A stretch of DNA of 6,121 nucleotides, taken from a bacterium. Its GTDB lineage: Bacteria > Patescibacteriota > Minisyncoccia > Moranbacterales > UBA2206. The stretch covers positions 1 to 6,121 of the forward strand of contig JAJYJP010000051.1 in the NCBI GenBank assembly GCA_021789395.1, written 5' to 3'. Position numbers and translations under genes: made by a program. The notes under the pieces were generated by a model. It was not told where the DNA came from, did no database searches, and was given only the letters and a program-made list of their open reading frames with translations. Of the stretch, positions 1 to 5,333 are shown one piece after another (position 1 is the first letter of the stretch; the number at the start of each line of letters is the position of its first letter).

Positions 1-21
1 AGATTGAGTTCTATCAGCCAT
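1..21 (-). CDS. 5' end of an unidentified gene, truncated by window edge
   Basis: An ATG at 21-19 opens a frame reading MADRTQS before the window ends. The start is supported by an exceptionally strong Shine-Dalgarno just upstream, with a 7-base gap between the GGAGG core and the ATG, and by a plausible promoter further upstream. Seven residues are too few to assign a family, so no function is proposed. It lies downstream of the four-gene redox cluster on the same strand, but its own promoter and 176-base leader suggest a separate transcription unit. Confidence 0.7.
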
Positions 22-24
22 AAT

Positions 25-35
25 ATCACCTCCTT
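25..35 (-). promoter_or_regulatory. Very strong Shine-Dalgarno site
   Basis: The minus strand reads AAGGAGGTGAT, eleven bases complementary to the canonical anti-Shine-Dalgarno tail of 16S rRNA. It is far stronger than any other ribosome site in the window, where AGAGG is typical or nothing is visible. This implies a highly translated product. Confidence 0.85.
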
Positions 36-47
36 CTTTAGTTGATT

Positions 48-67
48 TTAATTTATTAATTTATTAA
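48..67. repeat. Short 8-bp tandem repeat, TTAATTTA x2.5
   Basis: TTAATTTA occurs at 48-55 and 56-63, and TTAA follows at 64-67. The repeat overlaps the proposed -10 region of the left-edge gene. It may be simple AT-rich drift or may help DNA melting. The wider 60-130 stretch is also low in complexity, with a pyrimidine-rich tract of repeated TTTCTA-like units on the plus strand at about 100-127. Confidence 0.6.
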
Positions 68-78
68 AAAATATGCAA
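50..78 (-). promoter_or_regulatory. Candidate sigma-70-type promoter for the left-edge gene
   Basis: On the minus strand, TTGCAT (78-73) and TAAATT (55-50) are separated by 17 bases, matching -35 and -10 boxes at 4 of 6 positions each. The predicted transcription start near 43 gives a short leader that just contains the Shine-Dalgarno. The whole tract is AT-rich, so chance matches are likely and the assignment is tentative. Confidence 0.4.
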
Positions 79-191
79 TTTTTATTACAAATCCTTTACT
101 TCTTTATTTCTTTCTATTTCTATTTCAATTCAGTCTCCCGCTTGTTTGCCACTCCCTATAATTACTACAATTTATCAGCGGTCGCCTCAAT

Positions 192-208
192 TCCGGCTTA
201 ACGCCGGA
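192..208. other. Hairpin spanning the stop codon of the four-helix membrane protein gene
   Basis: TCCGGC (192-197) and GCCGGA (203-208) form a perfect 6-bp inverted repeat around a 5-base loop that contains the TAA stop at 200-198. There is no T run after the hairpin on the minus strand, so it is not a standard intrinsic terminator. It could stabilise the 3' end of the cluster mRNA or act with a terminating factor. Confidence 0.5.
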
Positions 209-665
209 GCAGATAAACGACCAGTAGGATCAGAGCGCCCCACCAACCCAGATCGGAAATTATAAAGCTTATAGTTATTTTTTTCTGTAGCTCTGTCGGC
301 AAAGTTTCTGTCGCCTTTCCTTCCTTTTCCTGTTCCAGCAAAAACGGACTGACTCGAAATGAAAGAAAATAACCATTAGCAATAAGAATTATTGCGATCA
401 CAGCCTGGACCAGCGGAATGCCGATAAAATTCGAGCGGCGGTAAAAAATTACTCCTCCAATGATTGCCAGAAAGACGCCCGCCCAGATGAGCGGCTTGGT
501 GATCTTATGCGCGCGGATAGTCGCCTCGGTCCAATAAGAAGATTTCCGCCCCAAAAGACCGTGAAATTCAATGACAGTCACCGCCCCCAAACCAACAACA
601 AAACCGGCAATGAATAAGAACAGGCCGATAAAATTCAAGAAATCAAATGGGATGTCCGCTGCCAT
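198..665 (-). CDS. Four-helix integral membrane protein of unknown function
   Basis: A 155-residue protein with four hydrophobic segments at about residues 10-33, 55-75, 83-103 and 128-152. The loop between helices 1 and 2 holds EFHGLLGRKSSYWTEA followed by IRAHKITKP, placing His35 and His53 near membrane boundaries. The size and helix count recall small CopD-like or heme-binding four-helix membrane proteins, but I do not recognise the family. It is the last gene of the cluster, 61 bases after the apbE-like gene, with no clear promoter between, so co-transcription is likely. The start ATG at 665-663 has only a poorly spaced AAGAG upstream. A role as a membrane partner of the ferric-reductase-like protein is inferred from position only. 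Confidence 0.85.
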   Translation of the reverse strand: MAADIPFDFLNFIGLFLFIAGFVVGLGAVTVIEFHGLLGRKSSYWTEATIRAHKITKPLIWAGVFLAIIGGVIFYRRSNFIGIPLVQAVIAIILIANGYFLSFRVSPFLLEQEKEGKATETLPTELQKKITISFIISDLGWWGALILLVVYLLRR

Positions 666-683
666 ACTCTTAGTACAACGGAC

Positions 684-693
684 AAGCTAGCTT
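684..693. repeat. 10-bp perfect palindrome AAGCTAGCTT
   Basis: AAGCTAGCTT lies in the 61-base gap between the apbE-like gene and the four-helix membrane protein gene, 18 bases upstream of the latter's start. A palindrome of this length can be an operator half-site pair or a small mRNA hairpin, but can also arise by chance. The same gap has GAATC three times at 711-728, the last overlapping the apbE stop. Confidence 0.35.
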
Positions 694-726
694 TTGAACC
701 AAAAAACCGAGAATCCGAATCAAGAA

Positions 727-1662
727 TCAATTTACCAAGTTTTCTTTCATTTTTTTTGACAGATAAACATTGCCCCGGTAGTCGAGAAACAGCGCCTTCA
801 AATCGTTGCGATCGGCAAAAGCCAGACCCTTTTCTTTGCCCATCAACACCAGCACTTTGGCCCGCCCGTCGGCTTCGACCGTTTTTTCTTCAATTACCGT
901 GACTGTTTTTATATCGAAAGAAAATTTTTCCGGATCTTTGGGATTGACCAAGTGATGAAATTTTTTGTCTCCGATCGTCCAACGCTTCCGGCTGATTCCT
1001 GAAGTCGCAATCCCTTGGTTTTTTAATTTCAGCATCAGCCGGTCATCTTCCAGACCCTCGATTCCAATCCGCCAATTTTGGCCCTCTTCATTGGCACCTT
1101 CTGCAAACATATCGCCGCCGGCATCCACGATAAAATTTTGAAATCCTTTGTTTTTAAGATAACCGGCTGCTTCATCCACGGTGTAGCCTTTTGCGATGCC
1201 GGTCGTGTCGATCCTCTTTTTTGCCATGACTGTTTTCCTTTCCTTATCAATGATAAGATCGTCGGCCAGATCGTCTTCTATTTTTTCCAAAAAAATTTCT
1301 TGATCTTCCGGACCATTGAGGTTATTGCTTCTGAAGTCTTTATCATAGCCGATGCGTTCAAGATTTCCAATCACTCGCGGATCAAAATAGCCTTCGGAAA
1401 TCTTGTTAAACTTAAGACAAAATTCCAGCACTTCCAGCATTTCCGAAGAAATTTTCATCTCTTTTCCGATATTCTGATTGATCTTGGATAGTTCACTATC
1501 CGTCCGGAACCGGCTGAAAATTTTTTCGTTCTTGTCGAATATTTTTTTGATTTCAGAAAAAGCCTCTTGCGCCACGTCTTTCTTTTCTAAAATAATGTCT
1601 ACAGACACGTCTGTACCCATCGCCCGGAATTCAGTTTTAAAAATTTGGTCACTATTGTTCAT
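727..1662 (-). CDS. apbE: ApbE-family FAD:protein FMN transferase
   Basis: A 311-residue protein of normal ApbE length. Known family members covalently attach FMN from FAD to a Thr or Ser of exported redox proteins. Family motifs appear in order: FRAMGT (12-17), SRFRTDSELSKIN (50-62), GYFDPRV (91-97), DTTGIAKGYTVDEAA (152-166), DAGGD (180-184), ATSG (219-222), HHLVNP (236-241) and EADGRAK (263-269). Two points are unusual. The Thr of the usual ADxxxT metal/flavin motif is Lys269, and the usual TGxP after the HxxxP motif is absent (DPEKFSFD). The N-terminus is hydrophilic with no signal peptide or lipobox, whereas many ApbE proteins are exported lipoproteins. The ATG at 1662-1660 lies 17 bases after the previous stop with a weak AAGA ribosome site, which suggests translation coupled within the operon. 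The family call is firm. Catalytic competence is likely but not shown. Stop codon is TGA. Confidence 0.93.
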   Translation of the reverse strand: MNNSDQIFKTEFRAMGTDVSVDIILEKKDVAQEAFSEIKKIFDKNEKIFSRFRTDSELSKINQNIGKEMKISSEMLEVLEFCLKFNKISEGYFDPRVIGNLERIGYDKDFRSNNLNGPEDQEIFLEKIEDDLADDLIIDKERKTVMAKKRIDTTGIAKGYTVDEAAGYLKNKGFQNFIVDAGGDMFAEGANEEGQNWRIGIEGLEDDRLMLKLKNQGIATSGISRKRWTIGDKKFHHLVNPKDPEKFSFDIKTVTVIEEKTVEADGRAKVLVLMGKEKGLAFADRNDLKALFLDYRGNVYLSKKMKENLVN

Positions 1663-1679
1663 GAAATATCTTAGATCAG

Positions 1680-2036
1680 TTAGGATGTTTTCGTTGTCTT
1701 ACTGGAAGACTTGGAAGTGGTAGAGCTGCTTGTCGTAACCGGAACCACCTGCGTAATCACTTGTCCGGGAACCACGGTTTTGATGGTAGTAGTTTGAGAG
1801 ACGTCCGTCAATGGAGAATGCGCCGCCTTGTTCAAGACAGTGTCTCGAGCCGAACTTATTTCATCCTGGATAGCCGCTCCCGGATTGGAACTGTTAGGAT
1901 CGACAGCCAGATCATTCTGAATATTGGCTAATTTTTCGTTGCCATCTTCCACTTTTATTCCCAAAGCGAAAATGGCCAAAGCAGACAAGCCTGACAGCGC
2001 AATAAGAAACTTTTCGAATTTATTTTTCATTGCCAT
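1680..2036 (-). CDS. Small membrane-anchored protein with Ser/Thr-rich extracellular tail
   Basis: A 118-residue protein with a basic N-terminus (MAMKNKFEKF), one hydrophobic segment at about 10-27, and an otherwise polar chain predicted outside the membrane. Residues 30-70 are acidic and possibly helical. Residues 82-102 are rich in Thr and Val, and the last 17 residues are almost only Ser, Thr and Lys. No family is recognised. The canonical ApbE acceptor motif (D..[ST]GA[ST]) is absent; the nearest string is NPGAA at 51-55. The ATG at 2036 begins 5 bases after the stop of the ferric-reductase-like gene and no Shine-Dalgarno is visible, so coupled translation is likely. An in-frame ATG at 2030 is an equally possible start. 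It may be a subunit, spacer or substrate of its neighbours. Confidence 0.85.
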   Translation of the reverse strand: MAMKNKFEKFLIALSGLSALAIFALGIKVEDGNEKLANIQNDLAVDPNSSNPGAAIQDEISSARDTVLNKAAHSPLTDVSQTTTIKTVVPGQVITQVVPVTTSSSTTSKSSSKTTKTS

Positions 2037-2041
2037 ATTGA

Positions 2042-3268
2042 TTATTCTGCAGCATTCTGAAGCGGAGTAGGAGCTTTTTTAAATTTTTTCACTATCACCG
2101 CAACCAAACTGCTTAAGTATATCATTACCAATATAAACGCGGAAAACAGAAAAGCGCTGCCGACATAAAAGTTATTATTAATATCGGTTCCATTGATATA
2201 GCCATGCGCCACCACAAAAATGAAAGCCACTGGATTCAAGAAATGCAGAATCCGCCACGCCCAGTGATTCATGTGCGTCCGTAAAAAAGAAGTTATGACC
2301 ATGATTATCATCATATAAAAAGCCATGATGCCTAAGCTCATGTAAGTCGGATTGACCAGTGCAGTGTGTGAATAAAACGGAATCGCCACTTCTTTTATAC
2401 TCAAAGCGAAACTGCCGTGAAAAACAAAACTCGTCCCGTGCACCAAACTCCAAAAGACCGCCATCACTGCCATAAAAGCATGCAAATCAAAACTGTAGAT
2501 AGGCAAGATGAACTTTTTTAACAAAGGATTGCGGATTGCCAAACCAAGAAAAACCGTCAGCCAAAGAAAAACGTACCCGACCATGCCGGATGCTCGCGAA
2601 ACGTACCAGACCCAGGGAGTTCCGCCGTTCAGATTCTTCAGAATTGCGTCCATCTGTTGCGTGGAATGGCCCGGATAATCGTTCGCATCCAGCGGGTTGG
2701 TGCCGGCCAAAATTTCCGCGCCGTCCAAATAGCCGTCGCCGTCCGAATCCGGATTGCCCGGATCAGTGTGGTAAATCTGAATTTCGCCCTGATCGGTCAA
2801 ACCGTCCAGGTCACTATCTACGATTACCTGTCCATGATAATCAACTTTTTGACCCGTTCCGGGAGCACCGATGTGTTGCAATTCGGCAGGAGTTTCATAT
2901 TGGTCGTCAATTCCGTCCAGATTGACATCTTTAACGATAAAATTCTCGTTGATCGTCGGGTGCGGATCCACGTCATCAAATAGCCCGTCGCCGTCGCTGT
3001 CATGACGGGTTACTGTCGTAACGATCTGCGTCACAGTGGGACTGAGTTTTGTGGTAATCGTTTTGGTCTCCGCTTTCTGCGCTTTATCATGGGAAGGATT
3101 AGTATCGATAACCTGAAAGTGGCCGTCATCCGACTCACTGCCATCGTCCGCATGAGCATACCTATTCATACGCACGATCAGAAAAAGCGCCAAACTAAAA
3201 ATCGCCAGACTCGCCAGGATAATTGAAAATATTTTTATTTTTCTTTTTCTCATCCCGAAAAATTGCAA
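2042..3268 (-). CDS. TSP3 calcium-repeat / ferric-reductase-like transmembrane heme protein
   Basis: A 408-residue protein. A basic N-terminus precedes a first helix (about 11-33), then an extracellular stretch of about 185 residues with a Thr-rich segment (66-88) and four aspartate-rich repeats of the DxDxDG type at 90-101, 114-125, 151-162 and 174-185, as in thrombospondin type 3 repeats. Five more helices follow at about 220-244, 263-285, 306-328, 337-358 and 367-393. His263/His277 lie in helix 3 and His342/His355 in helix 5, spaced 14 and 13 apart as in the two-heme core of NOX and ferric reductases. Lys/Arg placement fits both ends inside. There is no NAD or FAD domain, so electrons must come from another protein or quinol. 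The start is TTG at 3268, because AGAGG sits 8 bases upstream; the ATG at 3253 has no properly spaced site. It is first in its operon. Confidence 0.9.
   Translation of the reverse strand: MQFFGMRKRKIKIFSIILASLAIFSLALFLIVRMNRYAHADDGSESDDGHFQVIDTNPSHDKAQKAETKTITTKLSPTVTQIVTTVTRHDSDGDGLFDDVDPHPTINENFIVKDVNLDGIDDQYETPAELQHIGAPGTGQKVDYHGQVIVDSDLDGLTDQGEIQIYHTDPGNPDSDGDGYLDGAEILAGTNPLDANDYPGHSTQQMDAILKNLNGGTPWVWYVSRASGMVGYVFLWLTVFLGLAIRNPLLKKFILPIYSFDLHAFMAVMAVFWSLVHGTSFVFHGSFALSIKEVAIPFYSHTALVNPTYMSLGIMAFYMMIIMVITSFLRTHMNHWAWRILHFLNPVAFIFVVAHGYINGTDINNNFYVGSAFLFSAFILVMIYLSSLVAVIVKKFKKAPTPLQNAAE
2714..3001 (-). repeat. Four TSP3-like calcium-binding repeats within the ferric-reductase-like gene
   Basis: The encoded repeats are DSDGDGLFDDVD, DVNLDGIDDQYE, DSDLDGLTDQGE and DSDGDGYLDGAE. 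Each has acidic or Asn residues at positions 1, 3, 5 and 9 and Gly at 6, the EF-hand-like loop pattern that binds Ca2+ in TSP3 and dockerin-type repeats. The last is followed by GTNPLDANDYP, a typical bacterial TSP3 continuation. They lie between the first and second membrane helices, on the predicted outer face. Confidence 0.88.
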
Positions 3269-3276
3269 ATACTTAA

Positions 3277-3281
3277 CCTCT
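3277..3281 (-). promoter_or_regulatory. Ribosome binding site supporting the TTG start at 3268
   Basis: AGAGG on the minus strand ends 8 bases before TTG (3268-3266). The alternative ATG at 3253 would be 23 bases away, too far to use this site. This decides the start in favour of TTG. Confidence 0.65.
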
Positions 3282-3289
3282 ATTTTTTC

Positions 3290-3298
3290 ATTATACCA
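3290..3298 (-). promoter_or_regulatory. Extended -10 promoter of the four-gene cluster
   Basis: The minus strand reads TGGTATAAT, a perfect TGn-TATAAT extended -10. No good -35 is visible (TCGCTT at the 17-base position), as is common for extended -10 promoters. The predicted transcription start near 3283 gives a leader of about 15 bases that begins just before the AGAGG site. The T of the TGn is also the last base of the upstream terminator's T run. Confidence 0.7.
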
Positions 3299-3320
3299 AA
3301 AAACCCCGCATGAAGCGAGG
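3298..3320 (-). terminator. Intrinsic terminator of the glycosyltransferase gene
   Basis: The minus strand forms CCTCGC (3320-3315), loop TTCAT, GCGGGG (3309-3304), followed by six T. The stem includes one G-U pair that is a C-A mismatch on the plus strand, so the structure is built for minus-strand transcripts. It sits 20 bases after the TAA at 3341 and runs straight into the next promoter. Confidence 0.85.
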
Positions 3321-3340
3321 CTGGAAAAATTTTTTCAAAA

Positions 3341-5167
3341 TTACGGAACGCGAAAAACAAAGATACTTGTACCGAAACGCGCGACCAGATGGCTTCCTAA
3401 AATTTTTACCCGGCTGTTACCGCGATCGAACTGATACTCCTCCGCCGATATCGCCACTAATGATCCGGACGGCGGCAAGGGTTGTTGCATGACATTATAA
3501 TTCTGATAGTTGTTGCCCAGATAATACTCCAAAGGGTAGCTGGTGCCCGGCAAATCGGCATATATATGGTCGACATTGTTCTTTTTGAGCCAGGCGGCCA
3601 ATTTTGGGATATCCTGTACGCCCCAATCATAGTTCGAGTCGGTCGCAATATTATAGCCATTGGCCGTTCCGCCGACAAAAATATTGTAATAACCGAGATA
3701 ATTCGGGAAAGAAAAAATAACAGACAGCACGATCGCGATCATGGTGACGAGAAAAAGATATTTCGTTTTTATATTTCTAAAAATTTTTCCGTCCCAATAA
3801 TTGTCCATAAAGCGCGCCACCAAAAGCGTAATGGCAAAAATGATCGGCAAAATATAGCGGATCCCCAGCTGCAATTTGTCAGTAAACGCCAGATAAGAAT
3901 ACAGCACGATGAAAACCAGCAAAAGAAAAGACAAGGGTATCTGCAAAAATTTCTTAAAATCTTCCCGCCACCGGCGTCGCCCATCTTTTTTTAATTTTGC
4001 AAAGAGCCAGACAAGCGCCCCGGTAAAAGTCAAAATTAAAAATCCTGCCGATAATTTTGCAACAAACATGACCGGAAAATAGATCGGGCCAGCCCCTTGC
4101 GACCCATAGATGTGGCCAAGAAAATAGATTTCCTGCTGTGATTGCGACAATCTTGTCGAAAGCATGGAGATACTGACAAAAAACTCCGATATTCCCTTCG
4201 CAAAAGAATTGTCAAAAAAAGCGATGGGGATATGCGCAGTCACCCAGTGATAGATGCTCGTCGGGAAATGTTCGCTCATCTGATAAAGCACATCGGATGC
4301 AGACATGTTCCAGCTTTGGAAAGCATAGACCGAAGAAACAAGCAACGCAGCCAGAACAAATATCCCGGCGAGATTGAGGAAATATTTTCCGATTTTTCTG
4401 CCCGACCAGCCAAAGACCGAAACATAAATCAAACCTCCTAAAAACAGTAACGGCAAAAGGACAAGCGAAGAAAGTTTCGTCATGAGCGCCAAAGCCAGAA
4501 CGATTCCGGTCAGGAAGGAATATTGCCATTTCCTTTCTTTAAGATAGATAGCAAAAAAAACTACAGTGATCATTTGCAAGACTGAAGACATAAAATCCAT
4601 ATCAACCAATGATCCGTGAGCGATATCAAGTTGGGAAAAAACCAGCAGAAATGCCCCCAGAAGTGCCGCCCGCCTTCCCCATGCCTTACTGACAATCAGA
4701 TATAAGATGAAAATAAAGAGAGCGTTGAAAAAAATGACAGAAAACCGCGACCAGAAAACAATAAGATCGGGGTTGTTTTGCGGATTAAATATGAAAACTC
4801 GACCCAAATCCCAGGAATCATCCTGTTTTTCCAAATTGGTCGAATAGTCAAAATTCTGCGGCGGAAATTGGTTCCAGGCATAGCCTACCGGAAGATTGGC
4901 TGTCGGTGAGATTGTCGGAAAAACCGGATGCATTATAACTAATGGCAGCGCGGCGATATCCTTGACAAGCGGCGGATGACCGGTATTGATAAAATAACGG
5001 TGCGTTTGGAAATAATAATAGCCTCCGGTGATGTGCACCAGTTCATCCGTCGTGACGGCGTTGCCGCTATATTTCAGATTCGCCCAATCAAATCCTTCTG
5101 CGGAAAAAAGCGCGAGAAAGAAAAAAACAACGCACAACAGCCCTGCCAAAAAAGTCTTGCTCCTCAT
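3341..5167 (-). CDS. GT-C glycosyltransferase, PMT/ArnT (GT39-like) family, polytopic membrane protein
   Basis: A 608-residue protein with about ten hydrophobic segments. The first is at 5-24, then a long outer loop, then a dense helical region at about 136-490, and an outer C-terminal domain at about 491-608. The first loop has the GT-C signature: TTDELVHITGGY (39-50), with the acidic pair Asp41/Glu42 as likely catalytic site, and NTGHPPLVKD (61-70). A second acidic site is SLVDMDF (186-192). The C-terminal part carries ATDSNYDWGVQDIPKL (508-523), a motif I associate with this family as DWGQD; here a Val is inserted. Family members move sugars from polyprenyl-phosphate carriers to proteins, lipid A or other acceptors on the outer membrane face. 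Donor and acceptor cannot be read from sequence. The ATG at 5167 has GAGGC 10 bases upstream. It is a single-gene unit with its own terminator. Confidence 0.9.
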   Translation of the reverse strand: MRSKTFLAGLLCVVFFFLALFSAEGFDWANLKYSGNAVTTDELVHITGGYYYFQTHRYFINTGHPPLVKDIAALPLVIMHPVFPTISPTANLPVGYAWNQFPPQNFDYSTNLEKQDDSWDLGRVFIFNPQNNPDLIVFWSRFSVIFFNALFIFILYLIVSKAWGRRAALLGAFLLVFSQLDIAHGSLVDMDFMSSVLQMITVVFFAIYLKERKWQYSFLTGIVLALALMTKLSSLVLLPLLFLGGLIYVSVFGWSGRKIGKYFLNLAGIFVLAALLVSSVYAFQSWNMSASDVLYQMSEHFPTSIYHWVTAHIPIAFFDNSFAKGISEFFVSISMLSTRLSQSQQEIYFLGHIYGSQGAGPIYFPVMFVAKLSAGFLILTFTGALVWLFAKLKKDGRRRWREDFKKFLQIPLSFLLLVFIVLYSYLAFTDKLQLGIRYILPIIFAITLLVARFMDNYWDGKIFRNIKTKYLFLVTMIAIVLSVIFSFPNYLGYYNIFVGGTANGYNIATDSNYDWGVQDIPKLAAWLKKNNVDHIYADLPGTSYPLEYYLGNNYQNYNVMQQPLPPSGSLVAISAEEYQFDRGNSRVKILGSHLVARFGTSIFVFRVP

Positions 5168-5182
5168 AAATGTTTATGCCTC

Positions 5183-5188
5183 ATTATA
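5183..5188 (-). promoter_or_regulatory. Candidate -10 box for the glycosyltransferase gene
   Basis: A perfect TATAAT lies on the minus strand. A weak -35 candidate (TTTAAT, 5211-5206) is 17 bases upstream. Transcription would start near 5176, only about 8 bases before the ATG, and would leave the GAGGC site (5182-5178) outside the mRNA. Either the message is nearly leaderless or this match is not the promoter used. Confidence 0.45.
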
Positions 5189-5219
5189 CACCATTTACCT
5201 ATTTTATTAAACGACCGCG

Positions 5220-5229
5220 AAAAGCTTTT
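5220..5229. repeat. 10-bp perfect palindrome AAAAGCTTTT
   Basis: AAAAGCTTTT lies between the divergent genes, between the glycosyltransferase promoter region and the bidirectional hairpin. It may be an operator or part of an RNA fold. No regulator is encoded in the window, so no function is assigned. Confidence 0.35.
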
Positions 5230-5241
5230 GGAGGCAAAACA

Positions 5242-5267
5242 AAAAACCGCTTTCGTCCGCGGTTTTT
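5242..5267. terminator. Bidirectional terminator-like hairpin in a divergent intergenic region
   Basis: AAAAACCGC (5242-5250) and GCGGTTTTT (5259-5267) form a perfect 9-bp stem with an 8-base loop. The plus strand continues GATTTTTT, and the minus strand has six T followed by GTTTTG, so it could stop transcription in both directions. No gene ends here: the glycosyltransferase starts leftward at 5167 and the small membrane protein starts rightward at 5334. It may insulate the two promoters or end an unseen small RNA. The remainder of 5168-5333 shows no ORF. A weak plus-strand promoter, TTGAAA (5278) with TATTTT (5304), has a poor 20-base spacer. Confidence 0.7.
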
Positions 5268-5333
5268 GATTTTTTAATTGAAATAATCCTTTCTTTTTGT
5301 CTGTATTTTGAAATAAGGGTTAAAAGCAAACTT

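Noticed and set aside
100..127. Pyrimidine-rich TTTCTA-like repeats as a CRISPR or satellite array
   Set aside because: The units are 5-7 bases, irregular and without spacers; this is low-complexity AT-rich sequence.
1078..1491. 137-codon plus-strand open frame opposite apbE
   Set aside because: It is antisense to conserved ApbE motifs, and its Phe/Ile/His-rich product is typical of a reverse-complement shadow.
2178..2453. 91-codon minus-strand frame inside the ferric-reductase-like gene
   Set aside because: It is a same-strand frame shadow of the helix-coding region. The real frame holds the heme His pairs, and there is no sign of a frameshift.
2536..2983. Two plus-strand open frames (129 and 108 codons) opposite the TSP3 region
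   Set aside because: They arise from the repeated GAC/GGC codons of the calcium repeats read backwards, and the Arg/Pro-rich product of the first is an artefact.
3251..3253. ATG at 3253 as start of the ferric-reductase-like gene
   Set aside because: The only Shine-Dalgarno (AGAGG, 3281-3277) is 23 bases away, against 8 bases for the TTG at 3268.
3482..3994. 170-codon plus-strand open frame opposite the glycosyltransferase
   Set aside because: It lies wholly antisense to a gene with clear family motifs. Its product is rich in Arg, Ile, His and Gln, shows no domain, and has no ribosome site.
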